Positions 27,201 to 35,276 are shown, numbered from the stretch's first letter. The stretch: DNA of 64,000 nt from Myxococcales bacterium (GCA_012517325.1 JAAYVF010000008.1:1-64000), one strand, 5' to 3'. The notes: generated by a model from the letters alone, not told the origin. Numbers and translations are program-made.

Positions 27201-27301
27201 ACCTGCTGGTCCGCATCTCCGGCTACAACGCCTATTTCGTGACGCTCAATCGCGACCTGCAACTCGAGCTGATCCAGCGCGCCGAGTACGGGATCTCTTG
27301 A
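24251..27301 (+). CDS. Glycyl-radical enzyme (CVE-type, dehydratase/lyase-like) with N-terminal SCP2-like domain (1016 aa)
   Basis: Large PFL-like enzyme. The glycyl-radical loop is RISGYNAYF with radical Gly about residue 991 (codon at 27221). The thiyl loop is TGCVEPTLAGRHMG with Cys about 656 followed by Val-Glu, as in glycerol dehydratase, CutC and HpdB rather than the CC of pyruvate formate-lyase, so an eliminase or decarboxylase chemistry is likely. Residues of about 30-160 are an extension (FTVGFRTLDG...DADTELCFRDKSVIRKML...) resembling an SCP2 lipid-carrier domain. ATG 24251 has GAGGG 7 nt upstream; ATG 24338 also has a good SD. GTG 24224 overlaps the operator and is unlikely. The activase gene overlaps its stop. 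The substrate is unknown; a fatty or sterol-like, perhaps CoA-linked, compound is suggested. Confidence 0.85.
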   Translation: MEWPFVSRSAAASPPGGFLLHYGLKARSVMPARTGRNWLVPLLLHLFAANYGWRPRLRRYLKSRDGWMDFTVGFRTLDGTIRAGLRFRDGRVQVLGDAPPDADTELCFRDKSVIRKMLRLPPNEVMNLLLRNELSIRGNLATMSKFNFLLSVLLEKKHRRMAARQAAAQPDGDDRPADREGSAKLAARRRERLPGKPTDAVRHLDDPYLAEYSLDDFPRLRKFLNLHFTQKPEICAERAVLLTQWFRENGFETDAQGRPWVPVLRQAAAFRFFMAHKTPRLRADDLLAGTTTAKEIGVVLYPDTHGTMIWGELLSAPYRPLNPYDISQETRRVLHEDVFPYWEKRNVREIVRRRYHAPLCQQMDERFAVFFLWKTVAVSHTIPDFPRLLRLGTEGMIAEIEAEPVVAGPAGEEKCHLLEAMATVLAGVNDYADNLARQVAAEAAAEPDGPRRSELLALAAITARVPRQPARTLHEALQAIWTMWLALHQENTNAGLSLGRLDQWLQPFFAADLKAIADPEARRAYIRRAIELVGCFYLRCTDHLPLVPDIGNFLFGGSSSDQAITLGGVTPAGANGVNDMTYVFLKVTELLNIRDPNVNARFHPGINSDDYLRRLCEVNYLTAATPSLHNDRAVMASLAEFDYPPEHLRDWSATGCVEPTLAGRHMGHTNCMMMNMVAALEMALHNGRHPLMNWDLGPKTGPADNATFATFDRFFAAFAEQYRFLIDQACEYNNLLGTVHGEVRPTPLLSSLLDGCRQSGRDASRGGARYNTSGAACIGLADVTDSLLAIKTLVYDARKVSLAELRRAVDDNFAGAPAWRALALKKAPKFGSGDPEALAMADRVTRLTHDAFAAQANYRGGRYTAGFWSMSNHVAFGCLSGALPSGRLAGKPFTPGLTPVPNASENLLDPIRDVAALRPEQMNNNIAFNVKIVPGPRDTHAQAVDNIRHYVKTYFELGGMQMQFNVVTSAILRDAMAHPEDYRNLLVRISGYNAYFVTLNRDLQLELIQRAEYGIS

Positions 27302-28209
27302 TGCCCGCGGACTTCGCCGCCGAACCGCTGATCCTCGACGTCAAGCACAACTCGCTGGACGACGGCCCGGGCATCCGCTCGACGGTGTTTTTCAAGGGCT
27401 GCCCGCTCGATTGCGCCTGGTGTCACAATCCGGAAAGCAAATCGCCGGAAGCCGAGCTGGCGGTGGATCCGGCCGCCTGCGTCAACTGCGGCGCCTGCGC
27501 GGCGGCCTGCCCGCACGGCGCGATCCGGCCGGGCGCCGTCGACCGCGACCGCTGCCGGCGCGATTTCCGCTGCGCGGCGGTCTGCCCCACTGAGGCGCTG
27601 CGGCGGCTGGGCCGCTACCGGCCCCCGGCGGAAATCCTCGCCGAGTTGAAGCGCTACCTCCCGTTCTTCCGCAATTCCGGCGGCGGCCTGACGCTGTCGG
27701 GCGGCGAACCGACGCTCTACCCGGACTACGCCGCCAAGCTGCTGCGCGGGGCGAAGCAACTGGGCATTCGGACGTTGCTTGAAACTGGCGGTTTATTTGA
27801 CTTCACCCGTTTCCAGGAAAACCTTTTGCCCTGGCTGGATGCGATCTATTTCGATTTGAAACTGATGGATGACGGCCAACACCGCGAATTCTGCGGCGCG
27901 CCCAACGGGAGAATCCTGGATAATTTCCGCCGCCTGGCGGTCGTCGCGCGCACCGGCTTCTTCCGGCTGCTGCCGCGCGTACCGCTGGTGCCCGGCCTCA
28001 CCGACACCGACGAAAACCTGGCGGCGATCGCCCGTTTTCTGGACGACTGCGGCGTCCGCCGGGTCGATCTGTTGCCCTACAATCCGACCTGGACGCGCAA
28101 AGCCGTGCTCATCGACCGGCCGACCCGCCTGGCGATCGAACGCTGGCAAACTCCGGACGAACTGGAGCGCTGCCGGCGGGCTTTCGCCGGCTTCGCCATC
28201 GAACGGTAG
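27301..28209 (+). CDS. Glycyl-radical enzyme activating enzyme, radical SAM (302 aa)
   Basis: Installs the glycyl radical on the preceding enzyme using SAM and [4Fe-4S]. The radical-SAM motif is GCPLDCAWC (CxxxCxxC) near residue 35, and LTLSGGEPTLYP is the GGE motif. An inserted ferredoxin-like region has a complete first cluster site (CVNCGACAAACP) and a second site in which Asp88 replaces the second Cys (C85, C91 and C95 remain). The ATG at 27301 shares its A with the GRE stop TGA, so the pair is tightly coupled. Length fits the GRE-AE family with the two-cluster insert. Confidence 0.92.
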   Translation: MPADFAAEPLILDVKHNSLDDGPGIRSTVFFKGCPLDCAWCHNPESKSPEAELAVDPAACVNCGACAAACPHGAIRPGAVDRDRCRRDFRCAAVCPTEALRRLGRYRPPAEILAELKRYLPFFRNSGGGLTLSGGEPTLYPDYAAKLLRGAKQLGIRTLLETGGLFDFTRFQENLLPWLDAIYFDLKLMDDGQHREFCGAPNGRILDNFRRLAVVARTGFFRLLPRVPLVPGLTDTDENLAAIARFLDDCGVRRVDLLPYNPTWTRKAVLIDRPTRLAIERWQTPDELERCRRAFAGFAIER

Positions 28210-28248
28210 ACGAACGGGGAAAAAAGTTTCGCCCCGCCGAAAAAAACG

Positions 28249-28277
28249 TTGACCCTCCGGACTCAAGCGGGTATAGG
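28249..28277 (+). promoter_or_regulatory. Sigma-70 promoter for the aspartate kinase/DAP decarboxylase gene
   Basis: TTGACC (28249-28254) and TATAGG (28272-28277) are separated by exactly 17 bp, about 93 bp upstream of the ATG at 28370. The remaining leader to the ATG shows no obvious lysine riboswitch, though I cannot fold it. Confidence 0.65.
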
Positions 28278-28369
28278 TCGCAACTTAAATCAACGTGATT
28301 TTTCACCCGGCAACCTGAACGAAAAAAACGAAAATTCGGCATCCGAGAAAAGGAAGGAACGGGACCATC

Positions 28370-30985
28370 ATGAGCCAGGATCTCCGCTGGGTGGTGATCA
28401 AGTTCGGCGGCACCAGCGTTTCCACGGTCGAGAATTGGCGGACCATCGCCGGCATCGTTCAGTCACGGTTGGCGGCGGGGCCGCGGGTGTTGGTGGTCTG
28501 CTCCGCCCTCGCCGGCGTCTCCAACAGCCTGGAAAAATTGCTCGAGGAAGCGGCCGGCGGCGATTCGTCCGGGATTTTCGACGCTTTGCGCGACAAGCAC
28601 CTGGCGCTGGCCCGCGAGTTGGGGTTGGACGGCGAGACGCTGCTGCAGAATTCGTTTCTGGAGTTGTCCCGCCTGGTGCAGGGAGCCGCTCTGGTGGAGG
28701 AAGTCAGCCCGCGGCTGCACGCCCGGGTGATGGCTTACGGCGAGTTGATGGCCACCCGGCTCGGCGCCGCCTACCTCAACCTGCAGGGCCTGGCCACCAC
28801 CTGGCACGACGCCCGCCAATCCCTGGTCGCCGAAACCAAGGAACACCAGGGCATCCGGCAGCACTTCCTTTCCGCCACCTGTTGTCACACCGACGATCCG
28901 CTGCTGCGCGAGCAATTCGCCGCCTACGGCACGCCGGTCGTGCTGACGCAAGGGTTCATCGCCCGGGACGCCGGCGGCGAGACCGTCCTGCTGGGCCGCG
29001 GCGGATCCGACACTTCGGCCGCCTATTTCGCCGCCAAGCTGGGCGCCGAGCGCTGCGAAATCTGGACCGACGTCCACGGCATCTTCACCGCCAATCCGCG
29101 CGAGGTGCCGACCGCGCGCCTGCTCAAACGACTCGATTACGAGGAAGCGCAGGAGATCACCTCGATGGGCGCGAAGGTGCTGCACCCGCGCTGCCTGCCG
29201 CCCGTCCGCGAGGCCAACATTCCGCTGCACATCTACTGCACCTCGCAGCCGTCGGTCGAGGGCACGGTCATCACGTCCGACGTCGCGATGCCCAGCGCGC
29301 AGGTCAAGGGGATTTCCTCCAAGTACCAGATCACGCTGATTTCGATGGAATCGCTGGGGATGTGGCGGCAGGTGGGTTTTCTGGCCGATGTGTTCGCGGT
29401 CTTCAAGCGGCACGGCATTTCGGTCGACCTGGTGTCCACGTCGGAAACCAACGTCACCGTGTCGCTGGACAACGTGGCCAACGCGCTCCACCCCGACGCC
29501 CTGCAGGCGCTGGTCCGCGACCTCGAGGTTTTCTGCGCGGTGCGCAAGATCGGCCCCTGCGCGTCGGTCAGCCTGATCGGCCGCCGGATCCGCACGATCC
29601 TCAACCAGCTCGGCCCGATTTTCGAGGCGCTGGGCGAGGCGCGCATCCACCTCGTCAGCCAGGCGGCCAACGACCTGAACCTGACCTTCGTGGTCGACGA
29701 AAATCAGACGCAACGACTGGTTGACGTGCTGCACCAGCAGCTCTTCGAGCACTCGCGCAACGAGAGCCTCTACGGACCGTCGTGGAACGACCTCTTCGAG
29801 GAAGACACGCAGCGCAAAGCGCCGGCGCCCAAACCCTGGTGGCGCGAGCGGCGCGACGAATTGCTGGCCCAGGCGGCGGCGGAATCGCCGCTTTACGTCT
29901 ACGACGAGGAAACCCTGGCGGCGGCCGTCGAGCAGTTGCAGCGCCTGACCGCCGTGGCGCGGATTTTCTACTCGATCAAGGCCAACCCGTTTCCGCCGAT
30001 TCTGCGCTTCTTTCACCAGGCCGGCCTGGGCTTCGAGTGCGTTTCGCCGGGCGAGGTCGAATTGCTGCTCGACCTGTTTCCCGAACTGGACCGCCGGCGC
30101 ATCCTGTTCACCCCCAACTTCGCGCCGCGCCGCGAATACGAAACCGCGCTGCAGCAAGGGGTGCTGGTCACCCTCGACAATCTGTTCCCCTTGCAGCAAT
30201 GGCCGGAGGTGTTTCGCGGCCGCGAAATTTTCGTGCGCCTCGATCCGGGCATCGGCCGCGGCCATCACCACCACGTCAAGACGGCGGGCAGCCATTCCAA
30301 ATTCGGCATCATCCCCGAACAGGTCGACGCCCTGTTGGCCCTGATCAAAAAACTGGGCGTGCGGATCACCGGACTGCATGCCCACACCGGCAGCGGCATT
30401 CTGACGCCCGACAACTGGCGCGAAACCGCGTCCTTCCTGGCGGCGATCGCCGAGCGCATCCCGACCGTCCGCACCCTCGACGTGGGCGGCGGCCTGGGCG
30501 TCGTCGAAAAGCCGGGGCAACTGGCGCTCGACCTGCAAAAGGTCAACGCCAACCTCGCGCAGGTGAAGGCCGCGTATCCGCAGATCGAAATCTGGCTCGA
30601 ACCTGGGCGGTACCTGGTGGCGCATTCCGGCGTGCTGCTGGCCCGCACCACGCAAACCAAGCAGAAAAACGGCGTCCATTACATCGGTATCGAAACCGGC
30701 ATGAATTCGCTGATCCGGCCGGCGCTTTACGGGGCCTATCACGAGATCGTCAACCTGACGGCGCTGGGCAAGACCAAGCGCGTCAAGGCCAATATCGTCG
30801 GGCCGATCTGCGAATCGGGCGACGTGCTGGGTCACGAGCGCAGCATTCACGCCGCCAAGGAAGGCGACGTTCTGCTGATCGCCACCGTCGGCGCCTACGG
30901 CCATTCGATGAGCTCGCACTACAATCTGCGGGCGCCGGCGCGGGAAATCCTGCTGGCGAAACGCGACCTCGCCAAAGCCAGATAA
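28370..30985 (+). CDS. Bifunctional aspartate kinase / diaminopimelate decarboxylase (871 aa)
   Basis: One chain carries the first and last enzymes of lysine synthesis. The N-terminal half is an aspartate kinase: IKFGGTSVSTVENW at residues 9-22, LGRGGSDTSAAYFAAKL, then paired ACT regions (ISMESLGMWRQVGFLADVF; ASVSLIGRRIRTIL). The C-terminal half, from about residue 500, is a LysA-type PLP enzyme: FYSIKANPFPP with PLP lysine K537, LHAHTGSGIL, LDVGGGLGV and GPICESGDVLG. Such fusions are known in Xanthomonadaceae and scattered other bacteria. SD AAGGAACGGG precedes the ATG. It stands alone with its own promoter between two unrelated operons. Confidence 0.92.
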   Translation: MSQDLRWVVIKFGGTSVSTVENWRTIAGIVQSRLAAGPRVLVVCSALAGVSNSLEKLLEEAAGGDSSGIFDALRDKHLALARELGLDGETLLQNSFLELSRLVQGAALVEEVSPRLHARVMAYGELMATRLGAAYLNLQGLATTWHDARQSLVAETKEHQGIRQHFLSATCCHTDDPLLREQFAAYGTPVVLTQGFIARDAGGETVLLGRGGSDTSAAYFAAKLGAERCEIWTDVHGIFTANPREVPTARLLKRLDYEEAQEITSMGAKVLHPRCLPPVREANIPLHIYCTSQPSVEGTVITSDVAMPSAQVKGISSKYQITLISMESLGMWRQVGFLADVFAVFKRHGISVDLVSTSETNVTVSLDNVANALHPDALQALVRDLEVFCAVRKIGPCASVSLIGRRIRTILNQLGPIFEALGEARIHLVSQAANDLNLTFVVDENQTQRLVDVLHQQLFEHSRNESLYGPSWNDLFEEDTQRKAPAPKPWWRERRDELLAQAAAESPLYVYDEETLAAAVEQLQRLTAVARIFYSIKANPFPPILRFFHQAGLGFECVSPGEVELLLDLFPELDRRRILFTPNFAPRREYETALQQGVLVTLDNLFPLQQWPEVFRGREIFVRLDPGIGRGHHHHVKTAGSHSKFGIIPEQVDALLALIKKLGVRITGLHAHTGSGILTPDNWRETASFLAAIAERIPTVRTLDVGGGLGVVEKPGQLALDLQKVNANLAQVKAAYPQIEIWLEPGRYLVAHSGVLLARTTQTKQKNGVHYIGIETGMNSLIRPALYGAYHEIVNLTALGKTKRVKANIVGPICESGDVLGHERSIHAAKEGDVLLIATVGAYGHSMSSHYNLRAPAREILLAKRDLAKAR

Positions 30986-31061
30986 ATCCACGCGCCGCGT
31001 CGACCGGCGGCCGGTGGATTGTCCCGGACCGCCGCATTTCCTAAAATGAAAAATCACCATC

Positions 31062-31940
31062 GTGAGGGGAGGATTTTCGCTGGAGCCGTCCGTAGCCGGA
31101 AGAACCGACAACGCGCCGCCCGCCCGGCTCACCGTCATCGCGCCGCCTTCACGGTTCGTGCCGGTCGATCCGGCGGAACTGTGGTCGTATCGCGACCTGC
31201 TGTACTACCTGACGCTGCGCGACATTCAGGTCAAATACAAGCAGACGGCCATCGGCGTCGCCTGGGCCGTGTTGCAACCCCTGGTTTCGATGATCGTCTT
31301 CACCCTCTTTTTCGGCAAACTGGCCGGCCTGCCCTCGGAAGGGGTGCCCTATCCGGTCTTTTCCTTCGTCGGCCTTTTGCCCTGGACCTACTTCGCCACG
31401 GCGCTGCAATTCGGCAGCACCAGCCTGGTGACGAACGCCGGCCTGGTGCAGAAGGTCTACTTTCCGCGGCTGCTGTTGCCGGCCGGTTCGGCGATCGCCG
31501 CCCTGCTCGATTTGTTCATCGCGATGCTCTTCTTGCTCGTGCTGCTGGCCGCCTACGGCGTTCACCCGACCGCGCGCGTGTGCTGGTTGCCCGCGTTCGT
31601 TCTGCTGGCGTTTCTGACCGCCCTGGGCTGCGCGCTGTGGCTGGCCGCCGTCAACGTCAAGTACCGCGACGTGCAGTTCGCGATCCCGTTCCTGATCCAG
31701 GTCTGGCTCTTCGTCACCCCGGTGGTGTATCCCAGCAGCCTGGTGCCGCCGTCGCTGCGCCTGCTCTACGGGCTCAACCCGTTGGTCGCGGTGGTCGAGG
31801 GTTTCCGCTGGGCGCTGCTGGGCAAGCCGTTTCCGGCGACCGGCATGATGATCGTCTCGACGCTGGTCGGCCTCGGTCTGCTGATCGGCGGCGCCTATTA
31901 CTTCCGGCGGATGGAAAACGAATTCGCCGACGTGGTGTAA
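31062..31940 (+). CDS. wzm: Polysaccharide ABC exporter permease (Wzm-like, 292 aa)
   Basis: Membrane subunit that exports an undecaprenyl-linked glycan across the inner membrane. About six hydrophobic segments follow the amphipathic start WSYRDLLYYLTLRDIQVKYKQTAIGVAWAVLQPL, a hallmark of the ABC-2 Wzm/KpsM group. NPLVAVVEGFRWALLG is also typical. The start is uncertain: GTG 31062 lacks an upstream SD, while a perfect AGGGGAGG ends 7 nt before an in-frame CTG at 31080, which would give 286 residues. wzt follows after 3 bp. Confidence 0.88.
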   Translation: MRGGFSLEPSVAGRTDNAPPARLTVIAPPSRFVPVDPAELWSYRDLLYYLTLRDIQVKYKQTAIGVAWAVLQPLVSMIVFTLFFGKLAGLPSEGVPYPVFSFVGLLPWTYFATALQFGSTSLVTNAGLVQKVYFPRLLLPAGSAIAALLDLFIAMLFLLVLLAAYGVHPTARVCWLPAFVLLAFLTALGCALWLAAVNVKYRDVQFAIPFLIQVWLFVTPVVYPSSLVPPSLRLLYGLNPLVAVVEGFRWALLGKPFPATGMMIVSTLVGLGLLIGGAYYFRRMENEFADVV

Positions 31941-31943
31941 CCG

Positions 31944-33203
31944 ATGAACGACGACTTCGCCATTCGCGTCACGGGCCTGGGCAAGCGCTACCGGCTCGGC
32001 GCGACGACGGGCGGTTACGGCACCTTGCGCGACTCGCTGGCCGAACTGGCCCGGCGGCTCGGCGGCTCGGCGACCGCGGCCCCGGAACCGGCGCCGTTCT
32101 GGGCGCTGCGCGACGTCTCGTTCGCGGTACAGCGCGGTGAGGTGCTCGGCATCATCGGCCGCAACGGCGCGGGCAAGAGCACGCTGCTGAAAATTCTGGC
32201 GCGAATCACCGCGCCGACGGCGGGGCGCGCCGAAATCCGCGGGCGCGTCGGTTCGCTGCTGGAAGTGGGCACCGGGTTCCACCCCGAGTTGACCGGCCGC
32301 GAAAACATCTACCTGAACGGCGCGCTGCTCGGCATGACCCGCGCCGAGATCAAGGCGAAGTTCGACGAAATCGTCGCCTTTTCTGAAATCGAGAAATTTC
32401 TCGACACGCCGGTCAAACGCTATTCCAGCGGCATGTACGTCCGCCTGGCCTTCGCGGTGGCGGCGCACCTGGAGCCCGAGATCCTGCTGGTCGACGAGGT
32501 GCTCGCCGTCGGCGACGCGGCCTTCCAGAAAAAATGCCTGGGCAAAATGAGCGACGCGGCCGGCGGCGGGCGGACCGTGCTGTTCGTCAGCCACAACCTC
32601 GGCCTGATCCGCGAACTGACGCCGCGCGCCCTCTGGCTGCACGACGGGCAATTGCGCTACGAAGGCGAAATCAGCCAGGCCATCGAACGCTACCTGTCGC
32701 ACGGCCTGGCGGCGCGCGAGGCCGAGGTCGACCTGACCGACCATCCGAACCGCCTGCCGGGCATGAAAAAAATCCTGCGCGCCGTCCGTTGCCGCCGCCC
32801 CGACGGTTCGCCGGCCGAGGACTTTTCCCAGGACGAGGACATCGTGCTGGACATCGAATACGATTCCCCCGTCGTCCGCCTCGCCGGGATCGGCTTTCAC
32901 TTCCGCACCTTCGAGGGCGTGCGCGTCGGCGGTTTCAATTCCTATATGGGCGCGCCGCCGCCCTACCAGTTGCCGCCGCGCGGCGTCGTCAGTTTTCGGA
33001 TGCCGGCTCGGCAGTTCACCCCCGGCGCGTACCTGGCGACCGTTTCCCTCGGTTCGCACCCGCAGGCCTTGGAGGATTGCGTCGAGAACGCGATCGGCTT
33101 CCACCTGCACCCGGCGGACATCTACCGCACCGGCTACCTGTTGACCAAGGAAGACGGCGTCGCCGCGCTGAACGTGCAAATGGAAATTCACGAGGTCCGC
33201 TGA
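31944..33203 (+). CDS. wzt: Polysaccharide ABC exporter ATP-binding protein (Wzt-like, 419 aa)
   Basis: ATPase partner of the permease. Walker A is GRNGAGKST, the signature is YSSGMYVRLAFAVAAHL (degenerate as in the Wzt/TagH group), and Walker B is ILLVDEVLAVGD. After about residue 250 comes a C-terminal beta-rich domain (DIEYDSPVVRLAGIGFHF, REGVV-type strands) like the carbohydrate-binding domain of Wzt proteins that recognise a terminal modification of the O-antigen. This implies that the exported glycan carries a capping group, which fits the methyltransferase genes that follow. Confidence 0.9.
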   Translation: MNDDFAIRVTGLGKRYRLGATTGGYGTLRDSLAELARRLGGSATAAPEPAPFWALRDVSFAVQRGEVLGIIGRNGAGKSTLLKILARITAPTAGRAEIRGRVGSLLEVGTGFHPELTGRENIYLNGALLGMTRAEIKAKFDEIVAFSEIEKFLDTPVKRYSSGMYVRLAFAVAAHLEPEILLVDEVLAVGDAAFQKKCLGKMSDAAGGGRTVLFVSHNLGLIRELTPRALWLHDGQLRYEGEISQAIERYLSHGLAAREAEVDLTDHPNRLPGMKKILRAVRCRRPDGSPAEDFSQDEDIVLDIEYDSPVVRLAGIGFHFRTFEGVRVGGFNSYMGAPPPYQLPPRGVVSFRMPARQFTPGAYLATVSLGSHPQALEDCVENAIGFHLHPADIYRTGYLLTKEDGVAALNVQMEIHEVR

Positions 33204-33204
33204 A

Positions 33205-34746
33205 ATGATGGGCGCCGGACGATTCGACTCGTGCCGCCGGTCATTGGCCCGCTTGGGCGTGAAACGAATCGCCACCCACCTGACACCGGCCGAGCAGGAA
33301 GTCCTTTTTGCCCTTGCTCGCGCCTTGCCGTCCGGCGCCGTCGTGGTGGAGATCGGCAGCTACCTGGGCGCAAGCACGACCTGTCTGGCGGCGGGCGCGC
33401 GCGAAAGCGACGGCCGGGTTCATGCCGTCGACACCTGGACCAACCGGGCGATGACCGAGGGCGAGCGCGACACCTTCGCCGAATTCAGCGCCAACACCGC
33501 GCCGCTCGCCGCGTGGATCCAACCGCACCGCGGCGAATCGGTCGCCGTCGCCGCTTCCTTCGCGCCGGCCGTCGATCTGCTTTTCGTGGACGGCGATCAT
33601 TCCTACGCGGGCGTCGCCGCCGACCTCGCGGTCTGGCTGCCGAAAATGAAACCCGGCGGTTGGATCGTTTTTCACGATTACGGCTGGGCCGAGGGCGTGC
33701 GGCGGGCCGTGCGCGAACAGGTCGCGCCGCGCCAGATCGAGGGCGGGCGCCGGCGGGACACGCTGTACTGGACGCGGATCGCACCGCGCGCCGCCGAACC
33801 GTCGCTGGCCGTTTCGGTCATCGTTCCCACCTGCGACCGCGCCGCCTCGCTGGCCCGCACGCTGGAAACCCTCGACCGGCAGGCTGAGCCCGCGGGCGGC
33901 GGCGAAATCATCGTGGTGGACAACCGGCCGAACGACGCCGTCCGGCAGCGGGTCGAAGCGGCGCGGGCCGGCGCTTCCTGGCCGATTCGCTACCTCGCCG
34001 AAAATCGTCCCGGTCTGCATCAGGCCCGCCACGCGGGCGCGCGGCAGGCGCGGGGCGCCTTGCTGGTTTATGTCGACGACGACGTCGACACGCCGGACGG
34101 CTGGCTGGCGGCCTTGCTGGCGCCGTTCGCCGATCCGCTCACGGCGGTGGTCGGCGGCAAGGTGACGCCCGGCTACGAGCAGCCGCCGCCGTCCTTCGTC
34201 CAGGAGTTATCGCCCGACAACCTCAGCCTGCTGGACTTGGGCGCGGCGCCGCTCGCGTTGTCCTGGCCGCGGATCGCCTTCGGCTGCAACCTGGCGATTC
34301 GCCGGGACGTCTTGTTCGAGGCGGGCGGCTTCCACCCCGACGCCATGGGCGAGGGACGCGATCTCTGGCAACGGGGCGACGGCGAAAACGGACTGCAACA
34401 AGCCGTGTACGAACTGGGCTACCGGATCGTCTACGAGCCGCGAGCGGCGCTGGTTCATCGGATTCCCGCCGCGCGGTTGCAACCGGAATATTTTTGCCGC
34501 CGGCGCTTTCAGCAAGGGTTGAGCGACTCCTACAGCCAAATCCGTGCCCGCCCCGCGCGCTTCCGCCTGCCGCTATTTGCCCTGCTCTACCTCGGCCTCG
34601 GCCTGGCGGTCTGGCGCCCGCGCAACGTAGCGGCCCGTGCGGCCGGCCGCTATTGGCTGGGCCGGGGGCTGCACCAGGCGCGCGCTTGGCTGCGACCGGC
34701 CCTTTATCGCCACATCCGGCAAGACACTTACCTGCTTTCCGAGTGA
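33205..34746 (+). CDS. Fusion of class I SAM methyltransferase and GT2 glycosyltransferase (513 aa)
   Basis: Two domains in one chain. Residues of about 25-185 are a Methyltransf_24-type SAM fold: VVVEIGSYLGASTTCLA (motif I), VDLLFVDGDHSYAGV and GGWIVFHDYGW. From about residue 195 a GT2 domain begins: LAVSVIVPTCDRAASLARTL, EIIVVDNRPND and LLVYVDDDVDTPDGW with the DXD-like DDD, ending in GLHQARAWLRP. A sugar-transfer step coupled to methylation, or methylation of a terminal residue, is plausible. ATGs at 33205 and 33208 are both possible. It begins one base after the wzt stop. Confidence 0.82.
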   Translation: MMGAGRFDSCRRSLARLGVKRIATHLTPAEQEVLFALARALPSGAVVVEIGSYLGASTTCLAAGARESDGRVHAVDTWTNRAMTEGERDTFAEFSANTAPLAAWIQPHRGESVAVAASFAPAVDLLFVDGDHSYAGVAADLAVWLPKMKPGGWIVFHDYGWAEGVRRAVREQVAPRQIEGGRRRDTLYWTRIAPRAAEPSLAVSVIVPTCDRAASLARTLETLDRQAEPAGGGEIIVVDNRPNDAVRQRVEAARAGASWPIRYLAENRPGLHQARHAGARQARGALLVYVDDDVDTPDGWLAALLAPFADPLTAVVGGKVTPGYEQPPPSFVQELSPDNLSLLDLGAAPLALSWPRIAFGCNLAIRRDVLFEAGGFHPDAMGEGRDLWQRGDGENGLQQAVYELGYRIVYEPRAALVHRIPAARLQPEYFCRRRFQQGLSDSYSQIRARPARFRLPLFALLYLGLGLAVWRPRNVAARAAGRYWLGRGLHQARAWLRPALYRHIRQDTYLLSE

Positions 34747-34874
34747 ACCCGACGGCGCGAAAAGGGCGGCAGGCCTATTGCGCAAGCCGTGTCGGCCTGG
34801 GTACGATGATCGGCGGGGACGGATCGTTTTTCCGTAATTTTTTGATACGGCCTTTCGCGGGAGATGCGGCAACC

Positions 34875-35276
34875 ATGGAATACGTCGAACACATCACCTG
34901 GGACGGCAAACCGTTGGCCTACATCATCAAGGCCGCCCTGCTGCCCGACCGGACCACCTTTCTGACGCCGCCGGAATTCAAGCAACAGGTGGGCTATGTC
35001 GTTTACCCGGCCGGCGGCGAAATCGCCCGCCACGTGCACCGGGATCTCGAACGCCATCTGGTCGGCACCTCCGAGGTGCTGGTGGTCAAATCCGGCCGCT
35101 GCCTAATCGATGTTTACAATGACGCCCGCGAACTGGTCGCCACGCGCGAGCTGCTGCCCGGAGACGTGATGCTCATGGTCGGCGGCGGCCACGGCTTCCG
35201 CATGCTGGAACCGACCGTGCTGCTCGAAATCAAACAGGGCCCCTACACCGGCCTGGAAGAGAAGGAACGGTTTTGA
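34875..35276 (+). CDS. Small cupin-domain protein (133 aa)
   Basis: A single cupin fold: GGEIARHVHRDLERHLVGTSEVLVVKSGRCLIDVYND shows the HxH and E of motif 1, and PGDVMLMVGGGHGFRML the second motif with its metal His. Proteins of this kind in glycan loci are sugar 3,4-ketoisomerase-like or WbmE/FdtA-like enzymes, or simply metal-binding isomerases. The start at 34875 gives MEYVEHITWDGKPLAY, a natural family N-terminus; the long upstream extension is a Pro/Arg-rich out-of-family sequence. Its stop TGA overlaps the next ATG. Confidence 0.75.
   Translation: MEYVEHITWDGKPLAYIIKAALLPDRTTFLTPPEFKQQVGYVVYPAGGEIARHVHRDLERHLVGTSEVLVVKSGRCLIDVYNDARELVATRELLPGDVMLMVGGGHGFRMLEPTVLLEIKQGPYTGLEEKERF

Noticed and set aside
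28463-31138. A roughly 890-codon antisense frame opposite the lysine fusion gene
   Set aside because: Low-complexity Arg/Gln/His-rich sequence with no motif; the plus strand carries two recognisable enzyme domains.
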